A stretch of 64,000 nt of DNA from Dendrophyllia cribrosa (Eukaryota > Cnidaria > Anthozoa > Scleractinia > Dendrophylliidae), in NCBI GenBank assembly GCA_024195265.1, contig JAJLRJ010000013.1, forward strand, positions 12,527,822 to 12,591,821. Reading direction: 5' to 3'. A program made the translations under genes and the position numbers. Below are positions 14,101-22,892 of this stretch, piece after piece; position 1 is the first letter of the stretch, and the number at the start of each line of letters is the position of its first letter. Below the pieces are notes generated by a model, which was not told the DNA's origin, ran no database searches, and saw nothing but the letters and a program-made list of their open reading frames with translations.

Positions 14101-17100
14101 TTGTATAACTGAAGCTAACTATCCAGACATCCATGTTGTTGGCCCACGGGGTGTTGTTAAGAACAGTGTTAAAAAGTGACTGATCCTTGATCTCAGATAT
14201 GTAAACAAATTCCTGCGCCTTCATAAGTTTAAATACGAGGATATTTGCACTGCAAGGGACATTTTCACTCTGGGGGATTGGTTCTTCAAATTTGATTATA
14301 GGATACCACCACGTGGATATCTTGCCTACTGTAGCTCACCAGAAATTCCTCGGGTTTAGTTGGACTCTGGCAGGGCAAAAGAAGAGGTTTGCGTTCTCAG
14401 TCCTCCTTTTTGACTTAGCATCTGCACCTTATGTTTTTACAAAGATTCGGAAAGCTTTTAGTAAAGCACTGGAGAGAACAGGGTATCTATATTTTCACCT
14501 ATCTGGACGATGGACAGGAGACAATAGGACCCTGGCAGCGGCTAGATCAACATCTAAGAGAGTTCGCGAGGACGTTGCAGCAAGTGGCTTTGTCGCTCGT
14601 CCCGAGAAATGCTGTTGGGAACCAACTCAAAACGGCGAATTGCTGGGATTTTCCCTCAATCTGAAGGAAGGTATCATTTGAGTTCCTCAGCAACGCATCG
14701 AAGGGCTAAAAAAAAGGATTGATCTGGTAACTCGTCACATATCTGTGAAGTTCTTGCATTGCTGTCACACCAACTTATGTAAGCTATATAAAAACAGTAA
14801 CATACTCAATCCCCCATGTTTCGGGGGTGAACAGAACAGAAGAAGTACATATTTTCTGTACATGTACATAAAATAACTACATGCAATGTACAGAAAATAT
14901 GTACTTCTTCTGTTCTGTTCACCCCCGAAACATGGGGGATTGAGTATGTTACTGTTTTTATATAGCTTACATAAGTTGGTAAGACAGCAATGCAAGAACT
15001 TCACAGATTAATGTACATTTATTTATTAGCAAGTCTTTTAATCTTGGACTGTAGTTTTTAAATTAGTGTTAAATATATAAATATGATATAAAAAGCAACA
15101 TTTAACAACCCTGTGATGAATAACACAATTATAAGTGGTCTTAAGGACGGTGCCACCTATTGTTATTGCGCATACGTTCTGCGCATGCATTGCGCGATTG
15201 TCGCGCGAGACACTGGTTATTTTTTTTAACGCGAACGCGCGAGGTAAAGGCTAAGTTCTGCCCACTTTTCATGTCAATCTGTCAACTCCCTGGCTCAGTT
15301 TCAAAACTTACAAGATAAATAGAGTTTTCAAAAATCTATGAAAATGTGTTTATAAACCTTCTGCAGCCTAAAAGTGCTAAATTCTCTCTCTATTTTGCAA
15401 ACGACAGAGCCTCGGTAATGAAACTATTTTGAGCTAATTGGCGATGCCGCCTCGATCAGCAGAATGCGTATGTTTTGCCTTTCTGTACGAAGATTGTTTA
15501 CATTGGCTTCTTTTCTCCATTCAAAATTTCAACAAAACTTCAATTCAACCGGCCAGACTAGTGTTTTTTTTATATAAAACAAGCATACTCAAGGCATAAA
15601 ATCCAAGGAAAGGCTGGCATGTTGTTATTTTCAATTTGCACAAGTTTTTGTTTTGGCGGACAAACTCGCGTTGTTTGAAATTTTTGTTTATCTGCAGAAA
15701 TCTTTTGCCAGTGACCATTTTTGCGAATAAAAAAAGTAATGATATAACAAAAGCAGAAAAACAACTGTTCCAATTAAATCATACAAACGTCAAAAAGGAG
15801 AATTGAGATGAGCAAAGCGTTTTCAAAAAGACCGTTTTTGACAATTGGTGAAGATATAAAAACAACTGGCTGAAGCCAGCAACTAAAAAAAACTGGCCGC
15901 TCCAAAGCCGGGAAGCATCCGACTAAAGTATTCCCTCCCTCGATTGCTGGAAAGCATGGTTTTTAGTGTAATCTTTCGTAAACACATTCGTGCATTTAGG
16001 TACAATTGATTTCCATTATTCTCTATCATAAGCAAGTGGTGTTTTTCGAAGTCGCATCGTGTCAGTTCTCAACTGCTTTGCATTAGAACAAATTTTGATA
16101 GGCGAAAAACGTGCCACGATAAACTGTAAAGAAATCTTATCTTTTTAGATCAAATAAAGCCGTAGACTTCGGCAAAAAAAGTGTTTTATTATTTCACGAT
16201 TTTTTTGAAATTAAAGTGTACCGACTAATTTTTTCCAAAGCTATCGGAGAATCCATGAAAACTACAGGAGCTTCACAAGAAAATAAACACGCGGCCAAAT
16301 GAAATTACAAAACTCAAGCACTTTTCGACAAATATTTCTTACATTTTGACTCCAAATAACCGGTAAAAGACTAACCTGCCAATCTAGAGTTTTTCGGCAG
16401 CCGCCGGACCAGTCACCTCGATATAGCACTGTTGTTTTCAAGTTGGTAATGGATCGGAAGAAAGTTCTTGTGCCCGAAGGAACATAAGTTAATAAATCCG
16501 TAGATCCACTGTAGATCAATGGAAGTGAACCGATTTTGCGTTTTTACTCCTTTACTGTGCTGCTTGACCTTGAAATCCCCGAAAAATGTTTCTCAAAAGA
16601 GCAACTTACAGCTACAAATAGAATTAATTTTGAATTCTACAATGTTTGTCTTTTTATTGTACCTGAAAGTAAAAGTTTTGAACGGTAAGCCGTCGAGTGG
16701 AAATCCCAGCATGCCCCCGAAAAAGACACGCACAATATTTAACTTACTAGGGAGGGCATAGAAAAAATGTCGCGGACCACGAAAGCCATTCCGTAAAAGT
16801 TGAAAACATCTAAATATAACTTGTAAAAACGTGTGGTGACCCCTACTTTTTATCTTATAAAATGGAAGTGGTAAGCATATTGAGCACACAATTAATTTTT
16901 TGTTGTGGGCAAAAGTTATTAACACTGTATTTTTGGCGAACGTGGGAAAGCTGTCAGGGTCGATAATGGCTCCGTTGTGATGATTTTTGTAACTTAAAAC
17001 ACGTAAACAGTAGTTGTTATGTTACCATTCGTTATGTATTTTAGAGATTTTTAGAATTGTTGCTTTTGTGTATGTAAAGGCGAATTCTAAGGAAATCCGC

Positions 17101-18920
17101 GAAGAAAGTTGTATTTTTCCGTTTTTCGAAAAAATGCTGATGTCAGCATTTTTTCCAGATTGAAGCCTTATTATCTCCGAAAAATGCGTGGTTACCCCCA
17201 ATTTTCTCTTTGGATTCCAATAGCCCCTGCTAAGATCTACTTTTCCCGTATAGTCAAAAACCTGGCAAAAAACTTCGCCATTAGGTGGCACCGTCCTTAA
17301 AAGCTTCAAAAGACATGCACTCGTGCATCATACGCCCTAGTCTCCTACGCAGCCGTTATTAGGGCTCGTCACGCAACGCTCCTCCCCCACTAACTTAGTG
17401 GGGGAGGAGCGTTGCGTGACGAGCCCTAATAACGGCTGCGTAGGAGACTACATACGCCCTAGATACTGTACTATTTTTTTCATGAACACTTTGGAAATAT
17501 CTGCAAGGGCCAACAGACAATGCAAAAGCATTGGATCCTGGTGGATCTAGTCGCCAAATTTGAATACGAAGGAACTAATAAAGCAAGGCTGACTTTACAA
17601 CGTTACTGGGATTACAAGTATATTTTTTCCAATATTTCATCAGGCATGGCCTGACTTCTTCAGGGAATAAAATGGCTACAAGAAAAACGTTACAATATAA
17701 ATCGCCAAGAAACAAAAGGATATAAGATAACAATGGAAAGACGTTACATTTCAAAAATATAAGATGAAACGTTACAATTAAAATTTTTGAGAAACAAAAG
17801 AAGGTGTCCACTTATGGGAGGTTTGACTGTAACAGAGTTACTCAGACTGATTCATTGAATTTGTTTGGACAATTAAGGTAAATGTGCAGCTTGCATACAT
17901 CTAGACCTGTTTTCATGTACTATATAACAGCAAACAACAGATATTAAACTTGCATTTCCTGTTTGTGATGTCCGGACATCATGCTAATTCTCTCCATTCT
18001 CATAAGGGAGTTCATTTCAAGAGTCTGATGGGTGGGGAATGTCTTTTTCTGTGTGCCTGGGTGTTGTGGGTAATAAGACAGCAAATGGACCAAAAAATTC
18101 AAATACTCGAGGGTGTGCCTGAGGGGGGAATGGTAGCAGTATGACTTGAACCATGCATAAGTATGTTACAATTCTAAATGAAAGCTCAGTAAGTTCAATC
18201 TCTGATCAAATCTCTACAGTTGTATCCTACAAAAGATTCAAATTGTTTAGTTCCAGGAAATATCCATACTTCCCACCCCCCCCCCCCCCCCCCCCCCCCA
18301 CCTCCCATAGAAGGTCATTGAACATTTTAAGGGGTAGGGGGCTGAGCCCAGGGGGAGGGGGGTACCCCCTTATATATGCTATATAGGTATGTGCTACCTG
18401 ATAGGGTTGGGTTTTGAAGGTGCTCAGTTCTTAAAATAAATGGTTGTGACTAGAATGGATACTCCAAAATCAGGTTGGACCACCTCGGACACTTATTGAG
18501 AATTATATAACGTAACGACACGCAGGGCTTGAAATTAAAAAAAACTGCAAGCCAACCAGTTACTCCGTTATATAAGTCTCAATAAGGCGTCCGAGGTGGT
18601 CCAACCTGATTTTGGAGTATCCATTCTAGTCACCACCGTTCTTAAATAGGGTATCCTTTTTGATATTGTTGGTATTGTGATCCTTAGATATTCCTTAGAT
18701 AGGGTCACTAAATTGCAGTATCTAGTATCCACCCCAACACGCAAAATAAAAAAGATATGGTCTGTTAAAACTGTACTACATGCCTGAATACACATTTAAA
18801 TAGGGTGCCATTTCTTAGTTTTAGGCCTTAAAAAGGGTATCAAATCTCGATTTTCTACCCTTAAATAGGGTCAGGGTTTGAGAACCTTGGTGGCACACAC
18901 CTATCCTAAATTGTCAGGAG

Positions 18921-18954
<34 letters not shown>

Positions 18955-19121
18955 AGTTTATAAAGCCAAACCTTTCCAGAGGGTTGGTGGAATTTGTTTT
19001 TAGTTCTATTTATAAAACAAAATATCTGTGAACAGGTGAACGAATGTTACCTGGGCATCCTTGGGAACAAAAGTCGCCCAACACGATGACATGTGGTTGA
19101 CATGCGTACCAGTGATGCCAT
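3626..19121 (-). CDS. SUOX: Sulfite oxidase gene, complete, 6 exons
   Basis: Oxidises sulfite to sulfate, the last step of sulfur amino-acid breakdown, passing electrons to cytochrome c in the mitochondrial intermembrane space. Joining exons 19051-19121, 11748-11895, 9174-9515, 8545-8766, 6186-6352 and 3626-4358 (read downwards) gives 1683 bases, 560 codons plus TAG, close to the 545 residues of human SUOX; every junction keeps frame. Order: Arg-rich presequence, hydrophobic segment (about residues 52-70), cytochrome b5 domain, molybdopterin domain with Cys278 in MQCAGNRR, and dimerization domain with the family motifs [23 protein letters not shown] and [15 protein letters not shown]. Assignment is by remembered family sequence. 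The first intron (7.2 kb) is packed with transposons. The only non-ideal splice site is the exon 3 donor, GTGCAG. Confidence 0.96.
4480..4653. mobile_element. Palindromic MITE in SUOX intron 5
   Basis: AACTAATTTCGATTTTGAGA and its complement bound a 174-bp near-palindrome with a GTTGGG..CCCAATAC core. A diverged mini-copy of the terminus (GAGACGACAATACGACTTTA) is at 5220-5256. Confidence 0.75.
4654..6185. other. SUOX intron 5 remainder
   Basis: AT-rich intron; besides the partial terminus near 5220 I see no gene or repeat. Confidence 0.5.
6186..6352 (-). CDS. SUOX: SUOX exon 5: molybdenum-ligand cysteine
   Basis: Acceptor TATTTTAG, donor GTAACT. Encodes [20 protein letters not shown] then [20 protein letters not shown]. 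The Cys of MQCAGNRR (Cys278 here) is the conserved protein ligand of molybdenum in the sulfite oxidase family. The exon ends with AG, completed by A of exon 6. Confidence 0.96.
6439..6882. mobile_element. MITE, ~90-bp inverted termini, in SUOX intron 4
   Basis: CCTCGAGGCCGGAATTATGA ... and its exact complement at 6795-6882; arms almost identical over about 90 bases, suggesting recent activity. No coding frame in the interior. Confidence 0.82.
6960..7010. repeat. Poly-C tract
   Basis: Long C homopolymer preceded by C-rich CCCCCTCCCC sequence; length is likely unreliable in assembly. Confidence 0.6.
7618..8186. mobile_element. Poly-G/C-ended element with 9-bp target duplication
   Basis: Starts with G-run then AGTACTCCCTTATATAA and ends with GGGGAGTACC then C-run; flanked by ACCACAACC at 7609-7617 and 8187-8195. 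Interior is built of degenerate GGTCTGAAATAGGGTAT repeats. A second copy lies at about 18345-18952, and its terminus forms the 42-kb array. A MITE is nested at 7872-7999. Confidence 0.75.
7872..7999. mobile_element. Nested MITE
   Basis: CCCGGTTGTTCAAAAGGTGG and complement ends; inner GGATAGCGCTATCC and related TATCC/GGATA motifs repeat. Inserted inside the 7618-8186 element. Confidence 0.75.
8269..8465. mobile_element. MITE with 9-bp target duplication near SUOX exon 4
   Basis: Termini TAGACTGCAAAACAGTCG and CGACTGTTTTGCAGTCTA; TGTTATCTC is repeated exactly on both sides (8260-8268, 8466-8474). A 9-bp duplication suggests the Mutator superfamily. A related, older copy is at 62385-62506. Confidence 0.85.
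8545..8766 (-). CDS. SUOX: SUOX exon 4: start of molybdenum-cofactor domain
   Basis: 74 codons, phase 0 at both ends, acceptor GTTTTAG and donor GTAAGT. Includes [42 protein letters not shown], all family signatures. A 197-bp MITE with a 9-bp target duplication lies 71 bases beyond the donor. Confidence 0.96.
8829..8859. repeat. Poly-G tract
   Basis: Uninterrupted G homopolymer of about 30 bases in SUOX intron 3. Confidence 0.7.
9174..9515 (-). CDS. SUOX: SUOX exon 3: cytochrome b5 haem domain
   Basis: 114 codons in phase 0 between TTTGTTTAATTCAG and the donor GTGCAG. Contains [19 protein letters not shown] and [13 protein letters not shown]. The haem ligands are His132 (HPGG) and His157 (AVHN), 25 residues apart as in human SUOX. 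A lysine-rich linker precedes the domain. Without splicing at GTGCAG, translation would stop two codons later. Confidence 0.96.
9640..11085. repeat. 17-bp minisatellite in SUOX intron 2
   Basis: About 80 tandem, diverged copies of CAGACACCTCTCTAAGG (last base G, A or T). Unit identity decays toward both edges. The motif resembles CAGACACCTCTCCTAAGC in the transposon terminus at 12180-12348, a possible source. Confidence 0.9.
11148..11185. repeat. TAA microsatellite, left flank of LINE
   Basis: About a dozen TAA units directly before the retroelement fragment; more AAT units follow at 11706-11722. Confidence 0.9.
11186..11705 (+). mobile_element. 5'-truncated LINE 3' end with restriction-like endonuclease (R4/Dong-like)
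   Basis: An open frame to TAA at 11598-11600 encodes [26 protein letters not shown], the PD-(D/E)XK-type core of the C-terminal endonuclease of R2/R4-class retrotransposons, followed by [12 protein letters not shown] and [16 protein letters not shown] typical of these proteins. The fragment has no stop or frameshift and is bounded by TAA repeats on both sides. Dong-type R4 elements are known to insert into TAA repeats. The reverse transcriptase is missing. Confidence 0.7.
11748..11895 (-). CDS. SUOX: SUOX exon 2: rest of presequence and membrane-sorting segment
   Basis: Begins after a TTTGATTTTTAG acceptor and ends at a GTAATA donor in phase 0. It encodes basic and Ser/Thr-rich residues followed by the hydrophobic stretch [18 protein letters not shown], the expected sorting anchor for the intermembrane space. 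A TAA microsatellite and a LINE 3' end sit within 50 bases of its donor. Confidence 0.9.
12180..12348. mobile_element. Transposon terminus fragment (Tc1/pogo-like subterminal repeats)
   Basis: Begins CAGTCGAACTTCCACTAA and contains repeated GGACACCTCTCGTTAGCAGA-type units, as in termini of pogo-like elements. A reversed end, CTTATGGGAGGTTTGACTGT, is at 17803-17831; a GGGGTTCAATGTACTG end at 45852-45990. Confidence 0.5.
12690..14740 (+). pseudogene. Decayed DIRS-like retroelement (gag-like and reverse transcriptase)
   Basis: Gag-like pieces run from [11 protein letters not shown] at about 12700 through [44 protein letters not shown] and a zinc-knuckle-like [13 protein letters not shown] near 13435, with stops. 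The reverse transcriptase follows: [35 protein letters not shown], then TGA at 14177, [19 protein letters not shown], a frameshift to [27 protein letters not shown], another to the catalytic YLDDG. These motifs and their order fit DIRS/Ngaro elements. At least two stops and several frameshifts show it is dead. A MITE interrupts it at 13524-13735, and a palindrome begins at its 3' break. Confidence 0.75.
13524..13735. mobile_element. MITE inside the DIRS-like remnant
   Basis: Left TTTATATTTACACGGCACAA and right TTGTATCGTGTAAAACCGCG are imperfect inverted repeats; the interior repeats GCATGCRAC and CTACAAC motifs. It separates gag-like from polymerase-like parts. Confidence 0.5.
14741..15008. 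repeat. Near-perfect 123-bp-arm palindrome
   Basis: Arms 14741-14863 and 14886-15008 are reverse complements with few mismatches around a 22-base spacer. Outer ends (ATCTGTGAAGTTCTTGCATT) appear to be reverse-transcriptase coding sequence, so this looks like an inverted duplication rather than a clean insertion. Confidence 0.88.
15145..17296. mobile_element. 2.15-kb non-autonomous element flanked by TTAA (Kolobok-like)
   Basis: GGACGGTGCCACCTA at the left and TAGGTGGCACCGTCC at the right are exact inverted repeats, each flanked outside by TTAA (15141-15144, 17297-17300). TTAA duplication is typical of piggyBac and Kolobok; purine-starting ends favour Kolobok. No transposase recognised in the interior, only short frames, so it needs a helper. 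Confidence 0.75.
17338..17450. mobile_element. 113-bp palindromic MITE with 9-bp target duplication
   Basis: TAGTCTCCTACGCAGCCGTT to its complement AACGGCTGCGTAGGAGACTA, a near-perfect hairpin, flanked by CATACGCCC at 17329-17337 and 17451-17459. A diverged relative of the left half is at 60336-60400. Confidence 0.85.
17803..17831. mobile_element. Transposon terminus fragment
   Basis: GGTGTCCACTTATGGGAGGT then TTGACTGTA matches the reversed end of CAGTCRAACYTCC-type elements as at 12180. The rest of the element is not recognisable. Confidence 0.4.
17832..18344. other. SUOX intron 1, no feature besides poly-C
   Basis: No gene seen; a C homopolymer runs 18277-18299. Confidence 0.5.
18345..18952. 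mobile_element. Second copy of poly-G/C-ended element
   Basis: G-rich start, GGTACCCCCTTATATATGCT, AATAGGGTAT repeats, TGGCACACACCTATCCTAAA and a terminal C-run mirror the 7618-8186 copy. A MITE is nested at 18442-18636. No target duplication recognised. Confidence 0.65.
18442..18636. mobile_element. Nested MITE
   Basis: GACTAGAATGGATACTCCAA ... and its complement TTGGAGTATCCATTCTAGTC bound about 60-bp inverted arms ending ATTATATAACG / CGTTATATAA. Confidence 0.78.
19051..19121 (-). CDS. SUOX: SUOX exon 1: start codon and mitochondrial presequence
   Basis: ATG at 19119-19121 opens 23 codons, [20 protein letters not shown] then RMP, ending AG at a GTAACA donor. The peptide is rich in Arg, Ser and Thr with no acidic residue, as in mitochondrial targeting sequences. 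The trailing AG plus the first A of exon 2 restores an Arg codon, so the phase fits. This is an inference from phase and composition, since presequences are poorly conserved. An ATG further upstream in another frame (19188) gives only a hydrophobic peptide that does not join exon 2. Confidence 0.8.
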
Positions 19122-19497
19122 AGCAACAAACAATCTTCAAAGAACTATGGAGCAACAAAGAGAAAAACAATAATATTGAAATTGCCATACTTTAATATTA
19201 CAGTGAACTCTTATATATGCAATAGACAACTTTCAGATTTAACTTCTCAATAAAGATTTCCGTGTAATATATTGTGGTTCATATGTCTCTTAATTGACTA
19301 TAATTCGTCTTGGTCTATAAACCAGGGCTTTTGGTTGTTTAAAAGCCGATTTGTGTTTATCCAGCCTAATTGTGTTTGAACAACCCAGCCCTGTACAATA
19401 GTTTATAATAATTTAAGTGTATGTTGTGGTTTAATTTTTTCTTTGGTTTAAAAAATTTCAAACCTGTTTGTTTTTTGTTTTTCTTGTCTCAGATTAA
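19122..19497. promoter_or_regulatory. Region upstream of SUOX start
   Basis: AT-rich; contains the SUOX 5' UTR and promoter by position only. From 19422 a half copy of the TTGTGGTTTAA hairpin family begins. No core element can be named with confidence. Confidence 0.3.
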
Positions 19498-20372
19498 TAA
19501 TGGTAATTGAACTGAGTAGAATGCAGTTTGGTCTGAAATCATATGCGTATTTCAAAATCGAACGAGCGCACAGCGCGAGTTCAATTTGAAATCACAAAGT
19601 ATGATTTCAGATCAAAATTGCACGACACAAAGTTCAATTACCACTTTATTACATCCATTTTGAAATAGCACAATTTAATTGCCCAAATACAAGATTTTAG
19701 TCAGTACCAATATTGATGTGACATATAGATGGGATTTAGAGCAAAAAATAGTGCGATTCGGGAATAAATCGCACTGCTGAGAAAAACATGCGATTTGGAG
19801 CAAAAAACAGTGCGATTCGGGAATAAATCGCACTGCTGAGAAAAAGATGCGATTTGGAGCAAAAAATAGTGCAATTTGGGAATAAATCGCACTGCTGAGA
19901 GCCAATCAGATTGCAAGGATCACAAGTGATTTCAAAATGGATGTAATAATACCATGGTAATTGAACTGAGTGGAGTGCAATTTGGTCTGAAATCATACAC
20001 GAGTTCGATTTTAAATCACAAGTATGATTTCAGACCAAAATTGCACGAAAAAAAAGTTCAATTACCACTTTATTGCATCCATTTTGAAATTGCACAATTT
20101 AATTGCCCAAATAGAGGATTTTAGTCAGTACGAATATTGATGTGACATCTAGATGCGATTTAGAGCAAAAAATAGTGCGATTCGGGAATAAATCGCACTG
20201 CTGAGAAAAAGATGTGATTCAGAGCAAAAAACAGTGCGATTCGGGAATAAATCGCACTGCTGAGAAAAAGATGCGATTTGGAGCAAAACATAGTGCGATT
20301 TGGGAATAAATCGCACTGCTGAGAGCCAATCAGATTGCAAGGATCACAAGTGATTTCAAAATGGATGTAATA
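19498..20372. repeat. Tandem duplication of ~445-bp repeat with 60-bp sub-repeats
   Basis: Two direct copies start at about 19500 and 19944 (GGTAATTGAACTGAGT). Each ends with three units of GCGATTYGGGAATAAATCGC bearing a short inverted repeat, then AGCCAATCAGATTGCAAGGA. Each copy also has TGGTAATTGAACT/AGTTCAATTACCA inverted motifs. Confidence 0.85.
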
Positions 20373-20776
20373 TCTAATAGTTGGGATAATTGTAGACTTA
20401 AAAATAATAATGCTCTGGAATGGCAATTTACATATAGGAAGTTGATTCCATATCACAATTGACCTAGCCGGGGTAAAATGAGAATTTATAAATGTTACAA
20501 TAGACCATTTTACAGTTTCTACTTAGTAACCTGGTGTTTGTGTGGAAATGAGGCTTACGTGGACCTTGTTTAGATAGAAACCTTTCTTCTTTTCAGATGT
20601 AAATCATGTTGTTCTTATGCTAACTGACATGATTTACATATGAAAAGCAGGAAGGTTTGTACCAAAACAAAGTCAACTCCAACCTCACTTTCACTCACAG
20701 GCCAGGATACTAAGCACACAACTGTAAAATGGTCTATTGGACTGTATATGGCGATAAAGAGAAACATTTGGAAGTC
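20373..20776. other. Intergenic, no gene seen
   Basis: Contains a small inverted motif ATGTAAATCATG...CATGATTTACAT at 20598-20638 only. Confidence 0.4.
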
Positions 20777-20784
20777 GAGATACC

Positions 20785-21247
20785 AGACCTTCCAACCCCC
20801 ATCACATGCAAATCTGGAGGTTTTGAAAAAAAAGTCCAGAAAAACCTGGAGATTGGGACCTCAAACCTGGAGATTTCCAAAATATGCGTCAAATTAACAA
20901 AAAAACAGATTTGTTTGAGTGTTTTTTTTTTACCTTTTTAGTGCCTCCTGTTGTATTCTTTTGCTGCTTTTTTTGAAATTTGTGTTCGAAGGCTAAGCTG
21001 TCCCAGACACCTCAACGCACCGATGTTTTACTGGAATGAGGCTGACATTGTACCCAGGTTTCTCTCACAAATAAGTTTGATTAATTCGGCTGTTATGAAC
21101 ACAGATTATTCGATATTCCTTCATACTTTGAGGAATTTTTTGGCAATTTCAAGGTTTTCTGGTTCACCGTGAGATTTAGAGGCAAAACCGTGAGACCGCA
21201 TCCCAAACCGTGAGTCTCACGGTCAAACCGTGAGAGTTGGAAGGTCT
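20785..21247. mobile_element. hAT-like non-autonomous element, 8-bp target duplication
   Basis: Ends AGACCTTCCAAC and GTTGGAAGGTCT, flanked by exact GAGATACC at 20777-20784 and 21248-21255. Interior has AACCTGGAGATT and CCGTGAG repeats. 8-bp duplications are typical of hAT elements. No transposase frame. Confidence 0.78.
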
Positions 21248-21313
21248 GAGATACCCTGTCAAGGGGACAAACCTCAGGAGGAAGTGAAATACCAATTTAG
21301 GAAGTGAAATACC

Positions 21314-21435
21314 AAGTTATGAAGCGAACGACTCGGGTTCGAGGCATACACGATTCTGATCTTTTTCTTACTTTACTCTAAAGTGTGAAATAGGTTTTAC
21401 GTCATGTAAGTTAAAGTGATTTGAGATATGGAAAC
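21314..21435 (+). repeat. SINE-like fragment, second copy
   Basis: Matches 540-660: AAGTTATGAAGCGAACGACT, CGGGTTCGAGGCATACAC with a B-box-like GGTTCGAGGC, then TCTGATCTTTTTCTTACTTT. The A-box half is missing. Confidence 0.5.
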
Positions 21436-21689
21436 GAGTGTTTACCGTGAGAACTAGGGATATCGGGTTACTTGTACAAAAAGCTTACTGTAACTCGACT
21501 GAAAATAATCTTTAAATTAAACAACTTCAAGTACAAAATATTCAAAACTATTCAATACACTAGGATAAAAGCTTTTTCGACTTACCTAAAAACAAAAAGA
21601 CCCAAATTAACTCTCTCGTCGTTGTTCTTTTGCGGAATATGCCGGAGGCATCCGCGAGGCCTGAATGCTTAAAATATTATGAATTTAAG

Positions 21690-21928
21690 CTTATATGGTC
21701 GGCCATTTGTTTCAAAATTAAGACAAGATATAAGCATAAGCTTACGCGAGGTTTTTTTGCCACGTATACTTGCGATTTTTCGTATTGTATGGGTTTTTTT
21801 CCTAGGGATATGACGATTTTCTACTCATGCGTTCGTTAAACGCAAACGTATGCTTAACAAACACGCATATAATTATATGCGCCCTACAAAAGCCATATAA
21901 TATGCGGTTAAACAAGTTTGTGTGTATC
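21690..21928 (+). repeat. Interspersed repeat, copy a
   Basis: GGTCGGCCATTTGTTTCAAA to CTTAACAAACACGCATATAA is repeated in reverse at 29836-30010; the CCATATAATATGCGGTTAAA end recurs reversed at 26474-26525. Ends are palindromic (ATATAATTATAT), so it may be a TIR element. Confidence 0.6.
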
Positions 21929-22274
21929 CGTTCGTAAACACGCCGTTGTATAAGGAGAATCGAATTATACCGTAAGCTATAAACTATACTTCATGTACGA
22001 GAACGGTGAAATGTAACTCTGAAGGAATCGAGCATTGCGGCAGTAACTTTGATCAAGGTTTGGTTCTCATTCGTGGTCCTCATACTTGTTCAAGGTTCTC
22101 CAACATCTGATTTGTTAGAATCTGTGAACGTTACTTTCCAAATGCTGATCGAAACATGGAAAAAAAAATTAAATGTACGACTGGAGGTTGCCACTGATTC
22201 AGTTCGTGGATTGCTCGATTCGTTGGATCCAAGGTCATCCAAGTGAGGCAGAAAATACTAAGAGAATCACAGGT
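21929..22274. other. Intergenic; open frame without start codon
   Basis: A frame from about 22010 to 22246 reads WFSFVVLILVQGSPTSDLLE, like a secretory signal, but has no ATG and no recognised partner exon. Confidence 0.25.
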
Positions 22275-22880
22275 AGCCAATCAATCAATCATCTTTATTT
22301 AGTCACGGAATCCCATTCATAAAAATGCTCTTCCAGAGAGCCGTGCAAAAATCATGCAATAAAAAATACAAAATTAAATAAATATGGTCATTAAAATTAT
22401 ACTAAATTACAAATATGATCTAAACGATTTCAGGCTTGTCTGTCCTTTAATAGTTTTTAATAAACTATTCCAGAGAACCGCCCCTCTATAGTGGAAGCTA
22501 TTTTTTCCAGCCTCAGTATACGGTCTTGGTACAAATAAATTATGTGTTGAGTTTCTTAGATTGTAAGAATACATAGAGTTTGTACTATTAAAAATTTGAG
22601 CCGAATGATCAGGTACATTTCGATTTTTCAATTTATACATTATTATGGCTAATTGTCTTGTCCTTCGTGTCTCAAGATTATCCCACCCAAGTTCATTCAG
22701 TATCTCAACTGATCGTCTATCGTAGTTAGAGGAGGTTATCACCCTGGCAGCTCTGTTTTGGAGGGTCTGGAGTCTGTTACACATCCCTTTCCCACAACTC
22801 CCCCACACTATACTACAATAATCGAAATATGGCAGTACAAAGGAGTAGTACATTAAATTAATGTATGATAAGGTACGAGG
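22275..22880 (-). mobile_element. 5'-truncated LINE, C-terminal part (CR1/L2-like)
   Basis: Minus-strand frame reads LPYFDYCSIVWGSCGKGM, LQTLQNRAARVI, LGWDNLETRRTRQLAIIMYK, YNLRNS, FHYRGAVLWNSLL and SLKSFRSYL, the usual end of CR1/L2-class reverse transcriptase proteins. Only this end remains, and the frame is intact over about 148 codons, so the insertion is fairly recent. The 3' tail is at the low-coordinate side (ATCAATCATCTTTATTTAGT). Confidence 0.82.
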
Positions 22881-22892
22881 TATGTGTCACAG

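Noticed and set aside
14765..15004. 80-codon frame
   Set aside because: Lies within the palindrome; reads the same both ways.
16262..16925. Possible transposase pieces inside the TTAA element
   Set aside because: Short frames on both strands without catalytic motifs.
22010..22246. Secreted small protein
   Set aside because: Signal-like start but no ATG in frame and no partner exon.
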